The notes beneath the pieces are model-generated. The model did not search any database, was not told the DNA's origin, and saw nothing but the letters and a program-made list of their open reading frames with translations. A stretch of DNA of 64,000 nucleotides from Bacillota bacterium (GTDB lineage Bacteria; Bacteroidota; Bacteroidia; Bacteroidales; Bacteroidaceae): NCBI GenBank assembly GCA_023664625.1, contig JAMPFD010000012.1, positions 21,291-85,290 on the forward strand, given 5' to 3'. This document shows, one piece after another, positions 46,160 to 55,174 of this stretch. A program made the position numbers and the translations under genes. Within the stretch, counting starts at the first letter, position 1. The number at the start of each line of letters is the position of its first letter.

Positions 46160-46339
46160 CAGTTTGGTGCCATCCTGCGGCAGATGTTTTATTTCGGGGA
46201 ACAGTCAGGGAACGGGCGGATTCCTGTGTATAGTCCGGGTATGTCCACAGGCGTTTTTCTTTCGGGGGCAATCCTTGAGCGGAACGGTGCGGCGGATACA
46301 AGACAACGGATAACGACAACTTAAAAACTCAGAAGAATT

Positions 46340-47683
46340 ATGAAGAAACTTTTTGATATATACAAAGACCATTACACGGCTCTTGTGCGGCTCGGTTTTC
46401 CTATCGTCATAGGTCAGGTCGGCGTCATTGTGCTCGCCTTTGCCGACACGCTGATGATAGGGCATTACGGCACGGCAGAGCTTGCCGCGGCATCGTTTGT
46501 GAACAATGTGTTTACGCTCGCCATAATCTTCAGCACCGGTTTTTCCTACGGTCTTACGCCCGTTGTGGGCGGAATGTACGGCACGGGAGAGTACACATCG
46601 GCAGGTCAGGCGTTGCGCAATAGTCTTGTCGCAAATACTCTGGTGGCTGTGATGCTTACGGTATTGATGGCAGTGATGTATCTTAATCTTGAGCATCTCG
46701 GGCAGCCGGCGGAGCTGCTGCCTCTGATAAGGCCGTACTATCTGGTGCTGCTCGTGTCGCTGGTGTTTGTGATGCTCTTCAATGGTTTCAAGCAGTTTAC
46801 GGACGGTATTACGGACACGAAGACTGCGATGTGGATACTTCTGAGCGGCAACGTACTGAACATCATAGGCAATTGGCTGCTGATTTACGGCAAGCTGGGA
46901 CTACCTGAAATGGGGCTGCTCGGTGCCGGTGTGAGCACTTTGGTGTCGCGTGTGGTAATGGTGGTGGTGTTTGTGGTGATATTCCTGCGCAGCCGGCGGT
47001 TCCACAGGTATAAGGTGGGGTTCTTCCGCCTCGGTCTGTCGCGCGCCCTTTTCGGCAGGCTCAACGGTCTGGGGTGGCCTGTGGCCCTGCAGATGGGCAT
47101 GGAGACAGCCTCGTTCAGTCTGAGTGCGATAATGATAGGATGGCTCGGCACGATTGCGCTGGCATCCCATCAGGTGATGATCGCCATATCGCAGTTTACG
47201 TTCATGATGTATTACGGCATGGGTGCCGCCGTGGCGGTGCGCGTGAGCAATTTCGCTGGCCGCCATGACAGGCTCAATGTGCGCCGTGCCGCCTATGCCG
47301 GTTTCCACATCATGGTGGCGCTCGGCGTGGTGCTGTCGTCAATAGTGTTCATGCTCCGTGGCAGTCTTGGCGGCTGGTTCACTGACAGCACGGAGGTGGC
47401 AACGACGGTGACGGCCTTGATATTCCCGTTCCTCGTCTATCAGTTCGGTGACGGTCTGCAGATAGCCTTTGCCAATGCCCTGCGCGGAATCTCCGACGTG
47501 AAGCTTATGATGCTCATTGCCTTCATAGCCTATTTCATCATCTCCCTCCCGACAGGCTATTTCTGCGGATTTGTCCTTGACATGGGTGTTGTGGGCGTAT
47601 GGATGGCTTTTCCTTTTGGACTGACGAGTGCGGGTCTGATGCTGTGGTGGCGGTTTAATTATATGACCAAGCCGAAAGCGTAA
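46340..47683 (+). CDS. MATE family multidrug/cation efflux transporter
   Basis: A 447-aa inner membrane protein with about twelve transmembrane helices in two homologous halves. It has MATE-type segments: FPIVIGQVGVIVLAFADTLM at the first helix pair and GWPVALQMGMETASFSLSAI opening the second half. It resembles the NorM branch, which exports drugs by Na+ or H+ antiport. The substrate is unknown. GAAGAATT before the ATG is a weak ribosome-binding site. A strong terminator follows. Confidence 0.9.
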   Translation: MKKLFDIYKDHYTALVRLGFPIVIGQVGVIVLAFADTLMIGHYGTAELAAASFVNNVFTLAIIFSTGFSYGLTPVVGGMYGTGEYTSAGQALRNSLVANTLVAVMLTVLMAVMYLNLEHLGQPAELLPLIRPYYLVLLVSLVFVMLFNGFKQFTDGITDTKTAMWILLSGNVLNIIGNWLLIYGKLGLPEMGLLGAGVSTLVSRVVMVVVFVVIFLRSRRFHRYKVGFFRLGLSRALFGRLNGLGWPVALQMGMETASFSLSAIMIGWLGTIALASHQVMIAISQFTFMMYYGMGAAVAVRVSNFAGRHDRLNVRRAAYAGFHIMVALGVVLSSIVFMLRGSLGGWFTDSTEVATTVTALIFPFLVYQFGDGLQIAFANALRGISDVKLMMLIAFIAYFIISLPTGYFCGFVLDMGVVGVWMAFPFGLTSAGLMLWWRFNYMTKPKA

Positions 47684-47736
47684 CCTCCGGACAGGCTGTT
47701 GACTTTGCATCCTGGACTCCGGTATATATATAATAA

Positions 47737-47782
47737 GGAGTGCGGCACAATACGTAGACAGCGGTTGTGCCGCGCTCCATTT
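47737..47782 (+). terminator. Terminator after the MATE gene
   Basis: Arms GGAGTGCGGCACAA (47737-47750) and TTGTGCCGCGCTCC (47765-47778) pair with one mismatch and are followed by ATTTTTG. Confidence 0.88.
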
Positions 47783-48240
47783 TTGTCAAGTGGGGGGGAT
47801 GATCTTATCCAAACGCTGTTATTCCTTGTGCGGACACAGTTTGTTGCACCAACGACGTGAGTGTGCCGGGGAAGGGGAGGAGAAATGAATCCTGGTGATG
47901 GACAGTTTCATGGATTAACCGCCGGAAACAAGCCGTGTGCCACGGCTGCTTGAGTATGGAATGATTTTCCGAAGTCACTTATGAATTCGTTTCCTGCCGC
48001 CGCTTTTTTCTTACATGGCGTGCAGGGCCGCCGTTTCTTCACGGTCGTCGTGAACCTGCCGGATAAAGAATGGAATCCGATGCCTGTGACCATGTCCATG
48101 ACAGCCTTTTGCAGGAGCTCGAAACAGTGGAGTTTTAAGTATTTTTTCTTTTTAATTGTTTAAGCTTGTTAAAAAATAATCGGGGGGGTAAAATGTGTTA
48201 AATCGTGTCTTTTATACGTTTGTTTATGTGCTAATTTAAC
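47783..48240. other. Non-coding stretch upstream of susC
   Basis: Minus-strand (about 47908-48099) and plus-strand (about 47981-48163) frames are open but have no recognisable product or start signals. No repeat or RNA motif was recognised. Confidence 0.4.
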
Positions 48241-48248
48241 TAATTTTG
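48241..48248 (+). promoter_or_regulatory. Promoter -7 box for the susCD pair
   Basis: TAATTTTG matches TAnnTTTG, 66 bp upstream of the ATG at 48315. The leader is AT-rich and has no ribosome-binding site beyond A-rich text, as is common in highly expressed Bacteroidota genes. Confidence 0.65.
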
Positions 48249-48314
48249 CGAAACCTAACACGAGATTTACCCGAGAAAATCTTAACAAATTATTTACAAC
48301 TAACTTAAAAATTT

Positions 48315-51300
48315 ATGCAAAAAAACAAAACTTTGGTCAACAAAGCGATGAAAGCGATGTTGGTCGCAGGCTTTGCTGCATCAGTGTGCCCTGCACCGGC
48401 GTTTGCCGGCGGCAGTGAGAGCATGTTTGTGCAGGCTCAGCAAAATTCGGTCAGGGGAACTGTTGTCGACGAGTTTGGGGAGCCGATGATTGGCGTCACC
48501 GTCAAACTTGTGGGCACGCAGGCTGCCACGGTGACCGACCTCAACGGCGCTTTCACGCTGACATCCGCCAAGAAAGGCACACAGGTGGAGTTCGGATACA
48601 TCGGCTACAAGACGAAGGTCATGGCTGTCGGCAACGGCAATCTGCAGGTGAAGATGGAGCCGGACACACAGATGATGGACGAGGTCGTTGTCGTAGGCTA
48701 CGGCACGGTGAAGAAGAAAGACCTTACCGGTGCCGTGACTTCAATGAAATCAGAGGATATTACGATTGCGCCTACGGGCAACGCGATGGAGGCATTGCAG
48801 GGTAAGGTTGCGGGTATGGATATCTCCGTTACAAGTGGCCAGATCGGTTCCGACCCGGAGATTCTTCTCCGTGGCTCCCGCTCCATATACGGCAGCAATG
48901 AGCCGCTGTTCATCATCGACGGCGTGCCGGGCAGCTACAGCCAGGTGAATCCGTCGGACATTGAGACCGTGGATGTCCTGAAGGACGCGTCGTCCACGGC
49001 CATCTATGGTTCCGCAGGCGCCAACGGCGTGGTGATCATAACCACGAAGCGCGGCAAGGAAGGCAAGGCGACGGTGAACTTCGATGCTTATTACGGATTC
49101 AGCGGCACTCCTAACTTCCGCCACGGCATGACGGGCGACGAGTGGGTCGGATACCAGAAGGAGGCTTATAGATACAAATACGGCAAGGAGCCGGAAAGCA
49201 TGTCGGTCATCTTCAACAACGACACTTACCTTGACGCCTACGAGAACGGCAAATGGATTGACTGGGTTGACGAGGTTTCGGGCACTACCGCCACGACGCA
49301 GAAATATTCCCTGTCGGTCACTGCAGGAGGAAAGAAGACAAAGATTTACGCCGCAGCAAACTATTCAAAGGACCAGGGCTTGCTGGAGAATGACAACCGC
49401 AGCCGTTACCAGATCCGCCTGAACATCGACCAGGAACTGTTCAGCTGGGCAAAGGTGGGCTTCACCTCCAACCTCAGCTACACCAACCGCAATGCAGGCG
49501 TGAAGAACACATACACGAAGGCGCTGAGCGTGTTCCCGCTGGGCGATGCCTACAATGCTGACGGCTCGATACGCCACGAATACATCAGCGGACAGTACAC
49601 TCCGCTCGGCGACTTCATCGAGAACCAGTATGCCAACAACATACGCACGACATACGTCAACACCACGGGCTACCTGGAGCTGACACCGCTGAAGGGACTC
49701 TGCCTGCGCTCGCAGGTGAGCGGCACGATGAACCACAGCCGCCAGGGCATGTACTGGGGCGCACAGTGCAACGCCAACCGTCCGTCATACGCAGGCTCTC
49801 CGCATGCCGAGAAGCGCCACAGTGACGGCTGGTCCTACCTTTGGGAGAATATCCTGAACTATAAGCTCACCGTGGCAAAAGACCATGACTTCGGCGCGAC
49901 GTTCATCACGTCATGGCAGAAGAGCGAGAACGAGTCGACACTCGCCGGCGGCAGCGGACAGGACATGGACAAGTGGCTGTACGACAGACTCATGTCGGCA
50001 ACGTCACAGCATATCGAGTCTGATTTCTCGCAGACTCAGAAGATGTCCTACGCCCTGCGCTTCAACTATGCCTACAAGGGCAAGTACCTGCTGAACCTCT
50101 CCAACCGCTGGGACGGCGTCTCCTGGTTCTCCAACGGACACAAATGGGACAGCTTCTTCGCTGCTGCCGTGGCATGGCGCATAAGCGACGAGAAGTTCAT
50201 GGAGTCAACACGCTCATGGCTTGACAACCTGAAGCTGCGCGTGGGCTACGGCGTGACGGGCAACTCCGGCGGCATCGGAGCATACTCTACGGCAACGACA
50301 CCGTACGTCTACACGGCATCGGGCATCACCATCAACGGCAAGGTCGTGCCTTTCGCACAGTACACCGGCACCGTGGCGAGCGCAGACCTCGGATGGGAGA
50401 AGTCCTACAACTGGAACTTCGGCCTTGACTTCGCCGTTCTCGGCGGAAGAATCGACGGCTCGCTGGAGTACTTCACCACAAAGACAAAGGGACTCCTTTA
50501 CAGCCGCACCGTGCCAATCACGTCAGGACTGACCGGATGGGGCGCACCTCTCAAGATGTGGCAGAACCTCGCCGAGACAAGCAACCACGGCTTCGAGGCT
50601 ACAGTCAACAGCCGCAACATAAAGACCAAGGACTTCACATGGAACACAAGCCTCTCCGTGTCATGGAGCAAGGAGAAAATCGATGCGCTCCCTGACGGCG
50701 ACCTCATCGCAGAGAGCCTTTTCGAGGGACAGCCGATAAAGTCACACTACGGCTATAAGTACCTGGGACTGTGGCAGACGACCGACGATGCCGACCTCAT
50801 GAAGCAGTACGGCGTGAAGCCGGGATTCATAAAGGTGGAGACAATCGAGCAGAACGGCGACGGCGGCGTGCACAAGTACGGCGAGAAGGACCGCATGATC
50901 CTCGGCCACCAGAATCCTGACTGGATCCTCGGACTCAACAACACCTTCGCCTACAAGGGCTTCGACCTCTCCGTATTCTTCATGGCACGCATCGGACAGA
51001 CAATCTCAAGCAGCCTCCTCGGATGGTACGATGCCAAGCAGTCCGTCACGACAAACCAGCTCGCCGGCGTCGACTACTGGACGGAGGACAACCAGGGCGC
51101 ATTCTATCCGCGCCCGGGAACAGGAGCGGAACAGGCGACCGTCTACTCCTCACTGCGCTACCGCGACGGCTCTTTCATAAAGCTGAAGAACATAACCCTC
51201 GGCTACACACTGCCGAAATCCATCACACGCAAGGCTCTCATCGAGAAGCTGCGCTTCTATGTCACGGCGTACAACCCTGTGATATGGACAATGGACGAGC

Positions 51301-51389
51301 AGCTGAAAGACACCGATCCAGAAATGAACGGAGCCGACGCTTTCCCGACCTACCGCCAGTTCGTCTTCGGCGTGAACGTCACATTCTAA
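48315..51389 (+). CDS. SusC/RagA-type TonB-dependent outer membrane transporter
   Basis: A 1024-aa outer membrane transporter. A signal peptide ends near AFAGG, followed by a carboxypeptidase-D regulatory-like domain (about 45-115, VRGTVVDEFGEPMIGVTVKL). The DEVVVVGYGT TonB-box region follows, then the plug (GMDISVTSGQIGSDPEILLR and the VDVLKDASSTAIYGSAGANG signature) and a barrel ending FVFGVNVTF. It imports glycans or peptides together with the SusD partner downstream. The substrate is unknown because no enzymes, sensor or sulfatase genes are linked. Confidence 0.95.
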   Translation: MQKNKTLVNKAMKAMLVAGFAASVCPAPAFAGGSESMFVQAQQNSVRGTVVDEFGEPMIGVTVKLVGTQAATVTDLNGAFTLTSAKKGTQVEFGYIGYKTKVMAVGNGNLQVKMEPDTQMMDEVVVVGYGTVKKKDLTGAVTSMKSEDITIAPTGNAMEALQGKVAGMDISVTSGQIGSDPEILLRGSRSIYGSNEPLFIIDGVPGSYSQVNPSDIETVDVLKDASSTAIYGSAGANGVVIITTKRGKEGKATVNFDAYYGFSGTPNFRHGMTGDEWVGYQKEAYRYKYGKEPESMSVIFNNDTYLDAYENGKWIDWVDEVSGTTATTQKYSLSVTAGGKKTKIYAAANYSKDQGLLENDNRSRYQIRLNIDQELFSWAKVGFTSNLSYTNRNAGVKNTYTKALSVFPLGDAYNADGSIRHEYISGQYTPLGDFIENQYANNIRTTYVNTTGYLELTPLKGLCLRSQVSGTMNHSRQGMYWGAQCNANRPSYAGSPHAEKRHSDGWSYLWENILNYKLTVAKDHDFGATFITSWQKSENESTLAGGSGQDMDKWLYDRLMSATSQHIESDFSQTQKMSYALRFNYAYKGKYLLNLSNRWDGVSWFSNGHKWDSFFAAAVAWRISDEKFMESTRSWLDNLKLRVGYGVTGNSGGIGAYSTATTPYVYTASGITINGKVVPFAQYTGTVASADLGWEKSYNWNFGLDFAVLGGRIDGSLEYFTTKTKGLLYSRTVPITSGLTGWGAPLKMWQNLAETSNHGFEATVNSRNIKTKDFTWNTSLSVSWSKEKIDALPDGDLIAESLFEGQPIKSHYGYKYLGLWQTTDDADLMKQYGVKPGFIKVETIEQNGDGGVHKYGEKDRMILGHQNPDWILGLNNTFAYKGFDLSVFFMARIGQTISSSLLGWYDAKQSVTTNQLAGVDYWTEDNQGAFYPRPGTGAEQATVYSSLRYRDGSFIKLKNITLGYTLPKSITRKALIEKLRFYVTAYNPVIWTMDEQLKDTDPEMNGADAFPTYRQFVFGVNVTF

Positions 51390-51435
51390 TATAAAGATAA
51401 CTGAAACAACAACAACGATTATTTTTTAGCAAAAC

Positions 51436-53238
51436 ATGAAAAAGACATTTGCAAACATATACGTTGCCGCGGCTCTCGCCATGATGGGCGGCTCACTGCA
51501 GTCGTGCAGCCTGGAAGAGGAAAACCCCGGCGGCTTCACACTCGAGGACCTCGCCACACAGAAGGACGGCTTCCAGGAACTCGTGAACCAGTGCTACTTC
51601 GCCATGGAACGCTACTTCTACGGCACAGACGGCTTCATGGAACTGACGGAGGGAGACACCGACCTGTGGACTTACAAGGCCAATGACACCGAGTCAAGGG
51701 AATACTTCTGGTTCTTCGGAGGCGCATCGCCTAACACGACATATACCAACAACCTGTGGAACGGAATCTACGACGGAGTGGGCGCCTGCAACACCGTGAT
51801 TGCCAACGCCGACAAGGCGCGCGCCTTCCTCTCCGAGGCTGAGCTGAACGAAAAAATTGCCGAGGCGCGCTTCATGAGGGCAATCTACTATTTCAACGCC
51901 GTGGAACAGTTCGGAGCCGTGACAATGAACCTCCGCCAGGAATTCTCCGCCAACTATGCTCCGGAACGCACCGCACCGCTCGACATCTACCGCCAGCTGA
52001 TAATCCCTGACCTCGAGTACGCCGCACAATGGCTTGACAAAGGCACCGACGCCCTCTGTACAACTCCTACGAAAAAGGCCGCGCTCGGATTCCTCGCCAA
52101 GGCCTGCCTGCAGACACGCGAATACGGCACCGACGAGTTCCTCCAAAAAGGCATGGATGCCGCAAAGACACTCATCACCGACTGCGAGAACGGCGGAACA
52201 ACCTACGGCGCATTCATGTACGCCGACTATGCCGACGTGTTCAAGGAAAGCAACAACTGGGAAAACAAAGAGGCACTCTGGAAACACCGCTGGTACGCCG
52301 GCAGCAACGGCCACGGCTCAAGCAACGGCAACTGGAAACTTAACCGCAACGTGGAAAAATTCCAGTGTATCCTCAACAAGTTCGGCGCACGCGAGATTAA
52401 CCAGGCACAGTGCATAAGCTGGGACACAGGCTACCAGGGCGTCTTCATGCCGACACAGCATCTGCTCAGCCTCTTCGTACAGGCCGACGGAACGCTCGAC
52501 CCGCGCTTCCATAACTCCTTTACAACGGAATGGAACGCCAACAAGGCCTATGTCTGGCAGACTGCCGACGACGCGAACCTATGGGGAAAGGACCTCTCCG
52601 TCGTGGGAACAGGCATCAGCGTGGGCGACAAGGCCATCAGGTTCATCATGCCGCAGGATGCTGACTACGCCGCTGAAAAGGCAGCAACGGCCACCGCACC
52701 CTACCTCGTGGTCGACTACAAGGCAGTCTACAATGACGCCGGCCGCAACGTCATCATGACTGACGCCGCAGGCAACGAAAACCAGTTCCGCTACTTCTAC
52801 CCGTCACTGAACAAGCACAACAGCAGCCGCTGGTACGTCGCCAACGCCTCAAAGCAGCGCAACGGCAACCTCAACGCCACGTTCATGATGCGCATGGCCG
52901 AAGTCTACCTCATCGCCGCCGAACTTGACATCTACCTCAACGGAGGCTCTGCCATGACATACATAAATAAAGTACGCACGCGCGCCAACGCCAATCCGCT
53001 CAGCGGAACCGCCACCGTGCGCACCGTCCTCGACGAGCGCGGACGCGAACTCTGCGGCGAGTACAACCGCTTCTACGACCTCAAGCGTACGGGAATGCTG
53101 AAGGACGCAACATATCTCAGTGAAACTCACCCTGACCTCGCGCACTTCTTCAACCCGAACTTCGCCCTGCGCCCTATCTCCACAACGTTCACGGCGACAA
53201 TCACAAACGGCGCCGAATACCAGAACCCGGGATATTAA
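51436..53238 (+). CDS. SusD/RagB-type surface glycan-binding lipoprotein
   Basis: A 600-aa lipoprotein with a signal ending LQSCS (Cys24). TPR-like helices are spread over the protein: the N-terminal part has KIAEARFMRAIYYFNAVEQF and the C-terminal part has MMRMAEVYLIAAELDIYLNG and LDERGRELCGEYNRFYDLKR, hallmarks of SusD. It caps the SusC barrel and binds substrate at the cell surface. It follows susC by 46 bp. No further gene of a polysaccharide utilisation locus follows before the convergent genes. Confidence 0.94.
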   Translation: MKKTFANIYVAAALAMMGGSLQSCSLEEENPGGFTLEDLATQKDGFQELVNQCYFAMERYFYGTDGFMELTEGDTDLWTYKANDTESREYFWFFGGASPNTTYTNNLWNGIYDGVGACNTVIANADKARAFLSEAELNEKIAEARFMRAIYYFNAVEQFGAVTMNLRQEFSANYAPERTAPLDIYRQLIIPDLEYAAQWLDKGTDALCTTPTKKAALGFLAKACLQTREYGTDEFLQKGMDAAKTLITDCENGGTTYGAFMYADYADVFKESNNWENKEALWKHRWYAGSNGHGSSNGNWKLNRNVEKFQCILNKFGAREINQAQCISWDTGYQGVFMPTQHLLSLFVQADGTLDPRFHNSFTTEWNANKAYVWQTADDANLWGKDLSVVGTGISVGDKAIRFIMPQDADYAAEKAATATAPYLVVDYKAVYNDAGRNVIMTDAAGNENQFRYFYPSLNKHNSSRWYVANASKQRNGNLNATFMMRMAEVYLIAAELDIYLNGGSAMTYINKVRTRANANPLSGTATVRTVLDERGRELCGEYNRFYDLKRTGMLKDATYLSETHPDLAHFFNPNFALRPISTTFTATITNGAEYQNPGY

Positions 53239-53302
53239 GGCCTCATGCGGTTCAACGGACACGGAACCCTTACGGCTGCACAGTCTTTAAGATAATGAGG
53301 CC
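53237..53302 (+). other. Hairpin just after the susD stop
   Basis: GGCCTCAT (53239-53246) can pair with ATGAGGCC (53295-53302) across a 48-base loop. There is no T-run, so a role in mRNA 3' stability rather than termination is possible. Confidence 0.35.
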
Positions 53303-53588
53303 CCGCACCCTCTACGGCTTGGCATGACCTCTCCCGTCCCACGCGACAAAAAAGCGACGGGGCACGTCCGCAGCCACACACCGGCTCCACGTCCGTAACA
53401 TACGGCAAAGGCGGACAGAACGATGGTGTTTAGTTAGATGATTGATGGCTTCCGGGATTGCACGACGGCGGTTCCCTTCTTGCATGCCGCCGCCGCGCGC
53501 CCGGACCCGTTTCTGAAAACCAACGCTCTGCTCCGCCGGCCGCCGTACCGCAATTTCTGACACAAACCACCGTGACATACAACAACAA

Positions 53589-53628
53589 AACCGGCGCGAG
53601 TTTTCAAAAAGACCCGCGCCGGTTTTCT
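53589..53628 (+). terminator. Terminator downstream of susCD
   Basis: Arms ACCGGCGCG and CGCGCCGGT enclose a loop containing GTTTTCAAAAAGAC and are followed by TTTTCTG. The loop text resembles a unit of the 21-bp array that begins about 40 bp downstream. Confidence 0.75.
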
Positions 53629-53661
53629 GATTCCAACATCCTCATCCGTAACAAAGGAAAG

Positions 53662-53957
53662 CTCTTTCCCCAAAACCTCGGAATTTTCCACAAAACCCTT
53701 GCAATCTTCTCAAAAGCCCTTGCATTTTTTTTGAAAAAGCCTTACAATTTTCCGAAAAGGCCTTAGAATTTTCCGAAAAGACCTTAGAATTTTCTGAAAA
53801 GGCCTTAGAAATTTCCGAAAAGGCCTTAGAAATTTTTGAAAAGGCCTTGCAAATTTCCGAAAAGGCCTTAGAAATTTTTGAAAAGGCCTTGCAAATCTCT
53901 GAAAAGACCTTTCAAATTTCGCAAAACATCCGAAGATTTTCACAAAACATCCACCTT
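53662..53957. repeat. 21-bp tandem array, about 13 units
   Basis: Units start at 53683, 53704 and 53725, then (one base slip) 53747 and every 21 bp to 53936. The consensus is ATTTTCCGAAAAG followed by GCCTTAGA, with variable positions. The third unit has an extra T. Because 21 is divisible by 3, long frames stay open across it, with 7-residue repeats such as RPFQKFL on the minus strand. I read these as a by-product. It sits between convergent genes (susD and the PPTase). Confidence 0.92.
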
Positions 53958-54090
53958 TTTCACCGAAAATCACGGAAATTCAACCCGAAATCACGCCGTT
54001 TTTCCCCCTATACACCGTGATTCTGACAAAAATCACAGCATTTTCACCGCAAATCACGGCTTTTTCCGCCGGAATCACACCGGAAACGAC
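53958..54090. repeat. AATCACG-type units continuing the 21-bp phase
   Basis: AATCACG or AATCACA starts at 53968, 53989, 54031, 54052 and 54073. The intervals are 21, 42, 21 and 21, so the phase of the preceding array continues although the unit sequence has changed. Confidence 0.75.
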
Positions 54091-54165
54091 TGAAACGACA
54101 GTGAAAATTCCTGAAACACATGCAACAAAAGTAAAAAAACAGAGCGTTTTTCAGTCAAAATCACG

Positions 54166-54240
54166 CCTTATCCACGGAACCCCACACCTTATTCACGGAA
54201 AACCATGCCTTATTCACGGAAACATCCGGCCTGTCCACGG
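54166..54240. repeat. CCTTATTCACGG-type units, 21-22 bp apart
   Basis: CCTTATCCACGG at 54166, CCTTATTCACGG at 54187 and 54208, and CCTGTCCACGG at 54230. TTATCCACG and TTATTCACG are each one base from the DnaA-box consensus TTATnCACA. Gene orientation on both sides points toward this site, the opposite of what an origin would usually show. 54241-54400 holds no recognisable gene. Confidence 0.75.
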
Positions 54241-54400
54241 CCCCCTGCGGCGATGCCGGAGACCGCCGTGAGTTTTCAAAAAAAATGCCGCAGGTTTTCA
54301 AAACAGAAGATGAGCTTTCAAAAAAGCGGTGCGGCTGCTCAACGATAAAGCACGGTTCTCAGGAAAAAGAAGCAGCCTTTCAAGAAGTGAGGACGGGACT

Positions 54401-55069
54401 TCAGGAATCCTCCCGCACAGTGAAGCGCGCCTCCGTGCAGACGTAGCGGCGTTCCCTGTCGATGACCGTGTCGAACACGACCATGCCCTCGTAATCCCCG
54501 AGGACGCGGCGGACATTCTCCGTCAGTCCGATGCCGGTGCCGAGGAGTTTCAGGAGAGCCTCCTTCTTTGTCCACAGGACGGTGAACATCAGGTCGGTCT
54601 CCTCCGGCTTCCGTGCCAGCGACGTGTCCTCCGAGGCGTAGAGGATGCTGTGAAGCTCCGCTGCCGAGAGGGTGCGCTCTGCCAGGGAACGGCTGTAGCG
54701 GCCCGTGCGTTCGATGTCCACGCCGACGGGGACGCTGTCGACGGCGCACGCAACGGCGCAGCGGCAGTGGGAAAGGTTGAAGCGGATGTCGGGACGGCCC
54801 TTTATCTCCGGTTTGCCGTGTTCCCCGAGGGAGAACTCAAGGTCGCGGATGCCGGTCATCTCCTGCAGCAGACGGAACGCCATCGTCGACTCGCGGCGTC
54901 CCGCGATGTGGCTGTAGCGCAGCGCTTCCCTGCGGCGCCATTCGGGCAGCAGGGAAAGTTCGGCGAGGAGTGCTTCGCCGCTCATGGTCTCTATTTTGTC
55001 GTTGATTCTCAGCAAGGGATTTTTACGTTTTTTTTGGGGAAAAGGTTGCAGGTTCTGCAGTTGCTGCAT
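54401..55069 (-). CDS. 4'-phosphopantetheinyl transferase (Sfp type)
   Basis: About 222 aa. It moves phosphopantetheine from CoA to carrier proteins. The Sfp-type motifs are present: a LSHC segment with RFNLSHC, then VPVGVDIER with the Mg-binding Asp and Glu, and FTVLWTKKEALLK with WxxKEA. The N-terminus is uncertain: the open frame starts at 55069 with MQQLQNLQPF, but ATG codons further in (e.g. MSGEALLAELS) may be used. No polyketide or nonribosomal synthase genes lie nearby. Bacteroidota often use an Sfp-type enzyme as a general PPTase. Confidence 0.82.
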   Translation of the reverse strand: MQQLQNLQPFPQKKRKNPLLRINDKIETMSGEALLAELSLLPEWRRREALRYSHIAGRRESTMAFRLLQEMTGIRDLEFSLGEHGKPEIKGRPDIRFNLSHCRCAVACAVDSVPVGVDIERTGRYSRSLAERTLSAAELHSILYASEDTSLARKPEETDLMFTVLWTKKEALLKLLGTGIGLTENVRRVLGDYEGMVVFDTVIDRERRYVCTEARFTVREDS

Positions 55070-55174
55070 GTGGTGCGGCCTTTACGGCGGTGGGCTGTGG
55101 GTGTCAGGTCATGAGTGCAGGCCGCGGGAGATGAGGCCCTTAGCCCGGAAACCGCATGGCCTGCAAGCCGATAC

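Noticed and set aside
47908..48099. 63-aa minus-strand frame with CTPCKKK upstream of susC
   Set aside because: No ribosome-binding site, promoter or recognisable family. The opposite strand is equally open.
53710..53973. Minus-strand 87-aa open frame with 7-residue repeats such as RPFQKFL
   Set aside because: It lies wholly on the 21-bp array. A period divisible by three keeps frames open by chance. There is no ribosome-binding site or promoter and the repeats drift like the DNA.
53958..54240. Chromosomal origin at the phased repeats
   Set aside because: Neighbouring genes converge on the site and the boxes lack the final A of the consensus. Kept only as a low-interest finding.
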